Assembly (NCBI GenBank): GCA_030544215.1
Contig: JARZZO010000004.1
Location: 40,723,980 to 40,787,979 of the forward strand
DNA length: 64,000 nt
Reading direction: 5' to 3'
From: Zantedeschia hybrid cultivar
Taxonomy: Eukaryota > Streptophyta > Magnoliopsida > Alismatales > Araceae
Positions 45,258 to 54,838 of the stretch are shown here, one piece after another. A model generated the notes under the pieces. The model had not been told where the DNA came from, made no database searches, and saw only the letters and a program-made list of their open reading frames with translations. Position 1 is the first letter of the stretch, and each line of letters opens with the position of its first letter. The translations under genes and the position numbers were made by a program.

Positions 45258-46495
45258 GACTTCTTCATATTTTTACTGAAATTTGAGTTAAAATCAATTT
45301 AATTAATTAACTTAAATCATATTTGTCTGACCCGACACTATTTAGATAATTAACTTTAAAAGATCAATAAAAATTAACCAATGATTAAATATCAGACCAT
45401 TCTGAGGCATTATTATATGATATGAAATTTACTCGAAATGATGTCAAAATTAGCATGTCTACAGCTGCCTCACCTTGGCATCGTCTTTGCAAGGGAGTGA
45501 AATGGAATGGAATGTACTGAAAAGGTGATGCCAAGGTGTGATGAGACACGCTCTCAACAACACATTATTAGAATTTTTCTCAAAATCATCGATGAAGATA
45601 GTTCAAAGAGATCAATGGAATCAATCTTGTCTAGATGAGGTAGACAAGGAAATAAAATCGATCAACCTCCACGGAGTGGGAAGTACCCCAGGTCGTAGAC
45701 ACTGTAGGTTTTATCATGGAGAGTGTTTGCCAGCCAATGTGAACGTGCTGCAGCCATGATGGATCTTAAAAGAAAACAAGAAATATTGGATAAAGAGTCC
45801 AAGAAAAGATAAAATTCCAATGATATCTTCAAGCGAACCTCAAAGATAATCAAGATACTCAATTCGGAATGGAATATTTCATATCATGTTGCGATTATTT
45901 GATTTAATGGTCTGAAACTTAATCAGTAATTAATTCTTATCACAGTGATTTCTAAATCCTATATGATGCATGCTGGGCTAAAAGAAAAATATAAAGTCAA
46001 ATAAAATATAAATTAATCAAAGATAACATTGTTAAATTGTCATTAATGAGTCAAGATACCAATTCTTGTAATTCAGTGCTAAGCCAAAGCTCGTTTATCC
46101 ACGTACTGTTTCACAAAAGTGGAACCATCATCCTCACTAATTAACAATCCAACGGCCTATCCGTGCGATTAAGAATTCTCTGGAATTATCACTGTTTTTG
46201 TTGTAGGGGAACTCAAATTCCAGTTTCATCAAAACCACAAGGTCCTTGACATGCTCCAATAAATACTTAACATATAGTAATGCAAATGATTTACATGAAA
46301 TAATACATAAGTAGAAATAACCGTCTTTTTAGCCACGGTTGAGACTCATAAACTCCCATAATGGGATCTTCTTGATATTTCCAAGTTCATTTGGGTTTTC
46401 TTTAATTTTCCTGCACTCAAAAATTCATGAGCAACTTCAAACAAGCGTTTAATTAAGCATCAAAATATGGAATTTCGGATAAATGACAGAAAGCT

Positions 46496-46565
46496 TGAAA
46501 TGCGTCGTGTCGAGCCGACGCCCTTTAACCTTCTAAAATGCGGCGGTGTTCCACGACGCCTTTTC
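46496..46565. repeat. Two 32-bp GCGTC sites beside the deletion junction
   Basis: Sites start at 46496 and 46534. The first shares its spacer (GTGTCGAGCC) with the site at 26550 in element A, confirming the alignment. Confidence 0.88.
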
Positions 46566-46924
46566 AGCAGAAACAGTTTCTGGCTGATTCCAAACCGGAT
46601 TCCAACTCTTCCCATACATGTATATGAAACTTTTGAGTTTATAGATTTCTGCACTTCAGCTTTGTGCCTTGTGTTTTTAACCTTGTGCCCTATACATGTC
46701 TTAGCAAACATGTTAAGTATCTGTTTGGCTTAGCCCCTTGCCCGGTTAAGTAACCGATCAATCAATCTTTTTTTTGGTAAAAGGGTCAAGGGGCATAGCC
46801 TTTATTAACAAAGGTAATATGAATAATCAAATTGTAAGCAAAATGCAACATGCAAACAGACAAATGCTCACTGAAAATAAAAGGAATAAAGCATACCAAA
46901 TGCAATAAGCAAACGCTAATTGAA

Positions 46925-47160
46925 ATATTTTTGTTGTTTTGAAATTTTTTTGTATATTTTTGGCTTTTGAAATATGTACTTTTTTTATTTTGAAATATGT
47001 GTTTTTTTTTTTTTGGATTTTGAGATACGTATTTTTTTTTTGGATTTTGAAATGTGTATTTTTTTTTGGCTTTTGTATTTTTTTTGGATTTTGAAATATA
47101 TATTTTTTTTTATTTTGAAATATGTATTTTTTTTTATTTTATTTTTTTTTGAAATATGAT
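46925..47160. repeat. T-rich tandem minisatellite of element B
   Basis: About nine imperfect units of TTTTGAAATATGTATT with T runs. Same position as 33661-33815 in element A but a different unit and copy number. Confidence 0.88.
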
Positions 47161-47590
47161 GTGAACTAAAAGACCAGCATGGTACTCAGATCAAAAGATC
47201 ATATTCATTTATTAACTTAATTCCTAAATTGTTCTTTAATAATTTAACTTAAACCCATCGTGTTTGAACTTATGTTTCCATTCGTGATCCCATTTGATGA
47301 TTTGATCCTTAGTCAATCTCGGTCGTTCCTCAAGTTTGGAGTACGCCTCTTTAGAAAGAAAGGAAGAATTGGTTTAGAAAGCCTATGAGAAGGTTCCGGA
47401 GACCTAAAAAGATGTTCCTTTCTTACCCTAATATCTGTTGGGGTTCGGTCATTTTCTTTCCGGGGTATTTATCGACCTTGTGTTCCCTTTTGTTTCATTT
47501 CATGGCCTTGATGTAACGTTTGTAGTGTGATGGCCTTTTGATTTGACGTTTGCTTTTGCTTTGCTTTTCTTTTCTTTTCTTTGGGACGGA

Positions 47591-47606
47591 TCTCCCCCTT
47601 TTTTTT
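47591..47606 (-). promoter_or_regulatory. Internal polypurine tract of element B
   Basis: AAAAAAAAGGGGGAGA on the minus strand, identical to 34243-34258 and surrounded by the same sequence. Confidence 0.45.
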
Positions 47607-47906
47607 ATGACGGCCTCCTACTAAGATGGCGGGTATTCTTGGTAGTCTATTCTAAGCCTCGTTCCGACATCATGGGCCGAGTGTAAAAAATAGAATTTTG
47701 CTTTAAAAAGAATGATTTGTACTTTACACTTCCAGTCAAGCTTTCGGTATTCCTCAGGACTTGGCATCCTTTGTTACTCACGAACCAAACGTGTCAGTGT
47801 GTGTAGTAATGTGCTTGAGTTAAATTATCCAGACTGATAAGGAAATTTGAGTTTATAAATTTTCTGATTCCACTGGTCTTTGTACCATGCTGATCGACTC
47901 TTTAAC

Positions 47907-50285
47907 CTAAGGGTAGTATTTCTTAAGATACAAACCGTTCCAGGGGTGAGTTAGCTCTTCTCCTTCTGCATTGACAAGACGATAAGCGTTACCAGGAAAA
48001 GCATGTGATATAACATAAGGTCCTTCCCAGTTGGGTTGGAGGTTAGAACGTGGACCACCAGGTTTTACAAAAATTCTTTTGACGACTATTTCGCCAACTT
48101 TGAACTTACGTTCAATGACTTTCTTTTGATAAAAACGTGCTAATCTATTTTGATAAACTCTTGCATGATTAGCAGCTGACCATCTTCTCTCGTCTAAGAG
48201 TTCCAATTGAGCAAGGAGTGTTGAACGATATTCATCAATGGAAAATTCCATGTTCAATTGTACTCTTAATGACGGTATAAGGATCTCGTATGGAACTACC
48301 GCTTCCATTCCAAATGTTAAGGAATAAGGAATCTGCCCAGTGGGCGTGCGGATTGAAGTTCGGTAGGCCCATAGAGCCTCAACTAATTTTTCTGGCCAGT
48401 CTGTGAATTTGTTAGATTTGCACGTCTTTTTGATGATTTTTATCAAAGTCTTGTTAGTTGCCTCTGCTTGGCCATTGCCTTGCGGATAATAAGGAGATGA
48501 ATGATGCAATGCAATTTTGTACCTGTTGCAGAGGTCCTTTAATTCTTGTGACACGAACTGCGGTCCATTGTCGGTGACGATGGTGCTTGGAATTCCAAAT
48601 TTGGTGATGATGTTCCTCATGATGAAGTTGCAGACGGTTGATGCTTTGACTTCCGTGTATGCTTCAGCTTCTGCCCACTTGGTGAAGTATTCCGTTGCCG
48701 TGAGGATGAAAGATTTTTGCTTGATACCGGAATCAGGATTGCCAAGGGGTCCAATGATATAGAAAGCCCACATAGAGAAAGGCCATGGGGAAGAAACAAG
48801 ATGGAGTGAAGATGCAGGAGAATGAATTTTGTCAGCGTGAAGTTGACACTTAGCACACCTACGGACATGTCCTACACAGTCTTTTTCCATGGTTGGCCAA
48901 TAAAATCTTTGTCTAAGGATCTTCTTTGCTAGCATTTGTCCATTAACATGGCCACCACAAACTCCAGCATGAGCTCCTTCCATAACCTTCCAAAGCTCAT
49001 CTTCGTCTAGACATCTCAGAAGAACTCCATCAAAACCTCTTTTGTACAGTGCTCCCCCAACTAGGGTGTATCGTTGAGCAACTCTCATGATAGCTCTCTT
49101 CTCCTCAGCTGTGGCCTCTTCAGGATATGATTGATCTTCACAATATTTGGCAATTTCATAATACCATGGCTTCTGTTCATCATCCATCTCTTCTAACAGC
49201 TCCATCAACATGATTTCTCTCTTTTCCATGATATCTCCATCTCTGACCTTCTTCAACAGCTTCTCCTTAGTTCTTAGAAATGAAGGGTCTTTCATGGCAG
49301 GTGAAAGACGCCTATAAACTATGATTGATTCAGATTGCCTGCTGATTGAAAAATCAAGAGAAGATGCAAGTGAGGCTAGAGCGTCAGCTAAGATGTTCTG
49401 ATTTCTAGGAACATGGACGAAGATCAATTTGGTGAAAAGCTTTGAATAAGCAGTAGTAAGTTCTTGATAAGGCTTGAGCTTGGGATCAAGGGTTCGATAC
49501 TTGGTTAACACTTGGCGAAGAATCAATTGGCTATCACCCATAATCCTGAGTTTGGTAACACCATGGGAATGAGCAGCCTCGAGGCCAGCAAGGAGCGCCT
49601 CATATTCAGCTATATTGTTGATGACTGGAAAGTCAAGCTGAAAGGCTTGTGGAATGGCGATACCTTCGGGTGATAACAGAACAATGTCAATACCCTTTCC
49701 ATGGGAATTCAGAGCTCCGTCAAAATGCAGAGTCCACATATCATCTCTGATTTGGTCTATGGACATCAGTTCCTCATCCGGAAACTCCGATTGGACTGGA
49801 TCAAAACAAGGAAGGGGGTGATGAGCGAGATGTTCTGCTATGGCATAGCCTTTGATCGCTTTCTGCTGAATGTAAGTGATATCGAATTGAGATAGAAAGC
49901 TTTGCCATCGCGCTAACCTATCAGTAAGGACAGGTTTCTCCAGAAGAAACTTGATTGGATTCATCCTAGCGATGAGATGGACTTCATGGGCTAGAAAATA
50001 ATGCTTCAATTTTTGAACAACCCAAACCAATGCTGCACATGTTTTCTCCATCGTTGTATATCTCTGTTCAGCGGGGTTGAGAAGTTTAGAGAGATAGTAG
50101 GGTGCCCACTCCTTTCCTTCTTCATTCTCTTGTGCTAGGACAGCCCCCACAACATCATCCAGGACAGAAATGTAAAGTATCAATGGTTTGCCTGGAGATG
50201 GTGGTCTCAAAACAGGAGGACTTACCAAATAATTATTTAATCCATCAAATGCCTCCTGACACTTATCGTCCCAATCGAATTTGAC
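47907..50285 (-). CDS. Element B RNase H, archaeal-type RNase H and integrase
   Basis: An open frame after the nonsense codon at 50286. Residue numbers count from 50228. RNase H (about 15-130): ISVLDDVVGAVLAQE, YFLAHEVHLIA. Archaeal-type RNase H: D170 (LHFDGAL), E208/E210 (AEYEAL), D232 (GDSQL), D282 (ILADALA), complete. Integrase zinc domain: H420, H427, C458, C461. Integrase core: D553 and E589 are present with exactly 35 residues between them, but the first catalytic position (residue 490, codon 48761-48759) is Tyr in MWAFYIIGPL, where element A has Asp. The integrase should be inactive. The C-terminus ends NGLYLKKYYP. Confidence 0.94.
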   Translation of the reverse strand, partial: VKFDWDDKCQEAFDGLNNYLVSPPVLRPPSPGKPLILYISVLDDVVGAVLAQENEEGKEWAPYYLSKLLNPAEQRYTTMEKTCAALVWVVQKLKHYFLAHEVHLIARMNPIKFLLEKPVLTDRLARWQSFLSQFDITYIQQKAIKGYAIAEHLAHHPLPCFDPVQSEFPDEELMSIDQIRDDMWTLHFDGALNSHGKGIDIVLLSPEGIAIPQAFQLDFPVINNIAEYEALLAGLEAAHSHGVTKLRIMGDSQLILRQVLTKYRTLDPKLKPYQELTTAYSKLFTKLIFVHVPRNQNILADALASLASSLDFSISRQSESIIVYRRLSPAMKDPSFLRTKEKLLKKVRDGDIMEKREIMLMELLEEMDDEQKPWYYEIAKYCEDQSYPEEATAEEKRAIMRVAQRYTLVGGALYKRGFDGVLLRCLDEDELWKVMEGAHAGVCGGHVNGQMLAKKILRQRFYWPTMEKDCVGHVRRCAKCQLHADKIHSPASSLHLVSSPWPFSMWAFYIIGPLGNPDSGIKQKSFILTATEYFTKWAEAEAYTEVKASTVCNFIMRNIITKFGIPSTIVTDNGPQFVSQELKDLCNRYKIALHHSSPYYPQGNGQAEATNKTLIKIIKKTCKSNKFTDWPEKLVEALWAYRTSIRTPTGQIPYSLTFGMEAVVPYEILIPSLRVQLNMEFSIDEYRSTLLAQLELLDERRWSAANHARVYQNRLARFYQKKVIERKFKVGEIVVKRIFVKPGGPRSNLQPNWEGPYVISHAFPGNAYRLVNAEGEELTHPWNGLYLKKYYP

Positions 50286-51398
50286 TCATGGCTTGGTAAG
50301 CTCGTAGAACGGCTTACACCTTTGTGAGTGCTGGAAAACAAAATGGCGAATAAATTGCAACCTCCCAATTAATCCTCTTAACTCCTTCAAGTTCTTGGGA
50401 GGTGGCATCTCTCTGATAGCCTTCGCCTTGTTGGGATTGATCTCAATTCCCCGTTTGCTGAAAATGAATCCAAGTAATTTCCCTGAAGATACCCCGAATA
50501 CACATTTCTTGGGGTTCATCTTTAACTGATACTCCCTTGATCTCTCTAACACTCTTGCCAAAACTTTGGCATGCTCCGCCTTCGTCTTAGATTTAACCAA
50601 CAAGTCATCCACATACACTTCTAGATCTATGTGCATCATGTCGTGAAATATTGCCATCATAGCCCTCTGATAAGTAGCTCCAGCATTCTTTAATCCAAAT
50701 GGCATGACGATATAGCAGTATGTTCCCCAAGGTATAGTGAATGATGTCTTCTCTTGATCTTCTTCTGCTAACTTGATCTGATTGTATCCTGAAAACCCAT
50801 CCATAAACGATAAAGTCTCATAGCCAGCAGTGTTATCAATGAGTACGTCAATATGAGGTAGTGGAAAATCATCTTTAGGACACGCCCGGTTTAAATCTCG
50901 GAAGTCAATGCAAATCCTGACCTTCCCGTCCTTCTTCATAACTGGGACTATGTTGGCCACCCATTGTGGATAGAGGACAACTCTAATGAACTTGACTTTA
51001 TGTAGCTTGTCGACCTCTTCCTTCATCTTTAAAGCCATTTGTGGGTGGAATCGCCTTAGCTTCTGTTTGACCGGGCTATCTCCTTCCTTTAATGTCAATC
51101 TGTATTCCACTAATGACGAGTCTAATCCCGGCATATCTTCATAACTCCAGGCGAAAGTGTCCTTATAGTCTTTAAGAACTTGTACCATTGTCTTCTCATC
51201 TTCTACAGAAAGATTCTTGCTGACGATGACAACCTTAGGTTCGTCTTCAATCCCTAAATTGATTTCTCTGGTGGGCTCTTCTACGGCAGCTGAGGGTTCA
51301 TTGAATCTCTTCACTCCACTAGCATATGGCTCAACTGCGTCCTCGTCATCTTCTTCATCTTCAACAATGGGGTCTTTTTCATATATCAACTCATACAC
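50286..51398 (-). CDS. Element B reverse transcriptase
   Basis: A 370-residue open frame with an acidic N-terminal linker, then RT: YPQWVANIVPVMKKDGK, VRICIDFRDLNRACPKDD, SFMDGFSGYNQIKLAEED (catalytic Asp 200), FGLKNAGATYQRAM and the YVDD box at residues 262-265. It ends at a TGA (50288-50286) inside TKP-stop-VKFDWDDKC, where element A has Gly; the frame then continues into RNase H. So a single nonsense codon separates RT from the rest of pol. Confidence 0.95.
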   Translation of the reverse strand: MYELIYEKDPIVEDEEDDEDAVEPYASGVKRFNEPSAAVEEPTREINLGIEDEPKVVIVSKNLSVEDEKTMVQVLKDYKDTFAWSYEDMPGLDSSLVEYRLTLKEGDSPVKQKLRRFHPQMALKMKEEVDKLHKVKFIRVVLYPQWVANIVPVMKKDGKVRICIDFRDLNRACPKDDFPLPHIDVLIDNTAGYETLSFMDGFSGYNQIKLAEEDQEKTSFTIPWGTYCYIVMPFGLKNAGATYQRAMMAIFHDMMHIDLEVYVDDLLVKSKTKAEHAKVLARVLERSREYQLKMNPKKCVFGVSSGKLLGFIFSKRGIEINPNKAKAIREMPPPKNLKELRGLIGRLQFIRHFVFQHSQRCKPFYELTKP

Positions 51399-51435
51399 CC
51401 TATATCAATTCATTGTCCATACAGTCTTCTTGCAT

Positions 51436-52823
51436 CTAAATGGGATTTTCCAATAGCTGAGGGATCATCGAGCAAGAAAGGCATCTGTTAGCTAAGTCCT
51501 GGAGGTATCTATCTGGAATCTGTCTATCCCTAGACTTTCTAGACTTCCTAACCTGATTAACTTGCCTAGAGCTAGACTGTCTAACTTCACTAGACTCCCT
51601 ATTCTGACCTAATGAAGATGAAGCAGAATGAAAATTATGGGATACAGATGGAAATACAGGAGAATCCTCCCGAGGGGAGGGGCAGAGTAGATTTAGAAGA
51701 GAATCTTGACCGAAAGACCCGCGCGATGGGGTATAATCGGCCAAGTAAGAGGTTTCCTCAATGAGGATCTGGGAAGAATTTGTTGCCAAATTGGCGTTTT
51801 TTTTTTGGCAATAGAAGAGTTAAGCATAAAACAGGAATGAAGATGAATAGAAGGAGAATGAGATAAGGGAAGTGGCACCAAGGCCAGAGGATTAGGGGGA
51901 TCATACAGTAGTATGTCCCAGATTAAATCATACATCCTCTCTAGATCGAGAGGAGGTGGTGGAATGAGGTCCCGAGGGGACAGAGTGATCATGACGGGCG
52001 GTGCCTATGGAATGTCTTCAATAATGACCCGCGACCAAGCCGGGGTCAAGAGCAAAGTGTGAAACAAGGTGTGAAGCATGAAAACATGAGAAGGATATGT
52101 CCCCCTCCAAAGCAGATCCGTGGTGTAGCCAGCTTCATAGGGGTCATCTGGCTCCCCTTCATCAGTCTCTTCTGACAACAATATCCTTTTGTCGAAAATA
52201 GCACCGGGACCTTCGATCAGCTCATCGATCTGTGACGGCCACTTGGGTTCTGCAGGATTGAGAAACAGCATGTTCAATGCGATGTAGAGATCTCTTAAAT
52301 CGAACCACCTGTACCATTCACATTCAGGATCTTGGAATTTTCTCCTCTTCATAGGCCGCAGAGCCTCCAAGGACTGGTACGTGAGCAGTTCTGAGCAGTG
52401 TCTAGCCAAGTCTCTCCCATATATATCGTGGAGGTCAAAACATGAAGTAATGACCACCGTGTTGTCATGGCTTATTACGGGCCCCTTTACAAAATGAGTG
52501 TATAGAGTCCATGTTAGGGGGTCCCGTCCTTCTTTGTGTGGTGTAGACATCGTCTCCCAGACTTTCTGGCCGCCTTCATTCTCTGCTTGCTGAACAATGT
52601 CCTACTTCATTTTTCTCGGCCTATAGCCCAAGCCGCTTCCGGGTATTCCTCGGTGGTCTTTGACGTGAGTGGTCCTGCCTTGTAACTGTGTACCCAGGCC
52701 ACTTACAGGCTGATAGCCATTCTTCATCATTATTCTCCATTCTGGGGTACTCATGCACTTCCCCCTCTTTATGGCATTTAATGGATAAGGAGAAATAGTG
52801 GCAGTTTTCAGAGGATCAGCCAT
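51436..52823 (-). pseudogene. Conserved linker between protease and RT (element B), with G-patch-like segment
   Basis: In the protease frame: MADPLKTATI, GYQPVSGLGTQLQGR (G-patch-like), a stop at 52602, then a conserved unrecognised region (THFVKGPVISH, DLHDIYGRDLARHCSELL, ETDEGEPDDPYEAG). After another stop near 52005 and a frameshift near 51790, a serine-rich stretch leads to the RT frame. The shared residues with element A indicate past coding function. An intron here is possible, as in Ogre elements, but no clear splice pair was found. Confidence 0.7.
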
Positions 52824-52835
52824 TGGATGGTAAAC

Positions 52836-54838
52836 CTATAATACCGACAGAAAAGGTTGTCGGCCAGGTGAAGAAATGGGTTTGACATTCAAAGTATGAG
52901 CAGCAGCAAGGATCGGGATGCTCGTAACCTTAATGATTCGTCCTTTGAAGGGGAATTTGAGGCATTGATGATTCGTGGCGGGAATCGCCTCAAGAGTTTT
53001 TATGTAAGGACGACCCAAAATGACGTTTAAAGAAGGGTTGATTTCCAGGATGTGAAATTCGACCTCTACATGACTTACAGGGCCTAGCTCCACCTTCAAA
53101 TAGACCATTCCCAGAGGGGAACGGGTGGAATTATCATATGCCGTCACGAAGATGGGGCTAGGCAGCCATTTTTCCTTGGGCACACCGCACAATTCCAGGG
53201 TCTTCGGAGGTAGAACATTGATCGAAGCCCCGGTGTCAACCAGACATGCATCCACGGCCTTCTTGCATATGTTGACCGTGATGCTCAGAGCCATGCTTCT
53301 GGCCGCCAGCGGTGCTAGTTCCGATGTATGAAATGAAATAGAGGGTTGATCCCCCTGAGGAACTAATAGTGCTGCAATCTTTTCCACCGGCACGTCCTCG
53401 TTGACCATCACCTTTTGCAAATATTCAATCAGAGCTTCTTGGTAAGTCTTCGATTTTTTAATCAGTTCAAGCACGGAGATTCGTGCCGGTGTTCGGTCAA
53501 GGTGCTTCAGCAGATCGTATTGAGTGCCTAGTGCACTCTCTTCATTGTGTGCTTCCTCTGTTGGCTGTGATGGGCCATCTCTAACTGTTGACTGAGGAAA
53601 GACTTTGTTGAAGATCCTCCCACTCAGGAGCGCACGTTCCTCAGCCGTGGAAGGTCCGGGTGATACTTTGAGTACCGCAGGGTTGGATGGTGCGGATGGG
53701 GTGGAGTGTTGGTATGTAGGTGATGGCGTGGGGTTAGTCGGTGGTGGCGTGGTGCGGATTAAAGGCCTAGATGGTTGAATAGTGTATGAAGTGGGGAACA
53801 GCATGCGTAGTAGCAGTTTAGAAGGTTGGATGATATCTGGGTAAGCGGTAGTGGTAGCGGGTGAAGTAGGGAATGGTACGCGTAGTAGTGGTCTGGATGG
53901 TAGGAGGGGTGCGTAGTTGGTTTGCGGGGGGTTATTTAGTGGAGGCGTAGTGGCGTGGGGTGTAATGGGCTTGAGGAAAGCGGGTGGTGGTAATGGGTTA
54001 GCGGGTGCAGGTGAGTGATATGCGGGTGTTGGTATAGGGGTAATGGTAATGGGCTGTGGTCTGGGTATATGGATGGTGCGGCGTGGTGGTTGTTCTGCGG
54101 TACTCGGAATGTGACCCGTTGAATAAATAGAGGAAGAGTCCTCTATCCTCCACTGTTGCCCGCAGTTAGCCTCAGACCGGCTATTTGTCAGACTATGGGC
54201 AACTTGGTTCTGATTTTGATGCTCCGGAAGCGGGTTTTGCATTATGCCCATGTTCGGTGGTGCTGCTGCTTGTGCTGGTGCTCTCACTTGCTGCTGCTGC
54301 TGCTGCTGTGGTGGTCTTCTTGCCTTTAAGGCAGATATGTACTTTTTCATCTCCTCCCAATCAATGCCGCCCTGCTCGTTGAGATCATAGATGTAATCTC
54401 TAAATTGGAAGCAAGTGTCAATAGTGTGTCCAGGTTGCCTATGGAAATAGCAATACCTGGAGGTATCGGCATTCTGGGGCCAGATTGCCTTCTCTCTTGG
54501 CAGGACCAAGGCATTGGCTGCCATTAAGGCACTGAAAATGTCTGCCAAGGACTCTGGGAGGACTGGGTATTCTGCCATCTTCGAGCCTGGAGGTCTTCTC
54601 TGCTGGTTATAGTCAGCAGGGGGAGGGACATTATGATATGCCGGCGGTGCGCGCGGCTGGTACTGCTGCTGTTGCTGATACTGCTGTGGCGGAGGCTGGT
54701 ACTGTAACTGCCGTTGCGGCGGCTGCTGTGGCTGTTGTTGTTGCTGTTGCTGATACGGCTGCTGGGGCCGCTGAAACTGGGGCTGCTGATACTGGGGGTT
54801 TGGATGCTGCCTATACCCTTGCTAGTTCGGCTGCTGTG
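52836..54838 (-). pseudogene. Element B gag C-terminus (zinc knuckle, Gln/Pro-rich) and protease
   Basis: Residue numbers count from the ATG at 54578. Zinc-knuckle-like motif C43, H46, H51, C56 (YCYFHRQPGHTIDTC), as in Tat gags. A seven-Gln run at about 91-97, then a long proline-rich region. Retropepsin active site DTGAS at 448-452, then SPLGMVYLKVELGP and ILGRPYIKTLEAI. Upstream to 54838 the frame is Gln/Pro-rich with one TAG at 54824-54822. The frame is in phase with gag on the other side of the solo LTR. Confidence 0.92.

Larger units (their letters stand above)
44111..45463 (-). repeat. Element B 3' LTR, 1353 bp
   Basis: Left edge TGTGAGTGCTTAAAATG is shared with 58899. Right edge is CATGTCTACA (TGTAGACATGC on the minus strand). 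TATA box at 44852-44859 (minus strand CTATAAATA) just next to a poly-T run. Four 32-bp GCGTC sites lie upstream in U3. Confidence 0.92.
45464..47906. other. 3' internal region of element B, antisense genes deleted
   Basis: 45464-46610 aligns with 25507-26760 of A, and from about 46612 on it aligns with 33300 onward. The 6.5 kb with both antisense genes is absent. It keeps two GCGTC sites (46496, 46534), the hairpin (46727-46800), T-rich tandem repeats (46925-47160) and the internal polypurine tract (47591-47606). No coding sequence. Confidence 0.85.

Noticed and set aside
46974..47159. Phe-rich frame (FFFILKYVFF type) as a membrane protein
   Set aside because: It is the translation of a T-rich minisatellite; the frame has no homologue in the matching region of element A.
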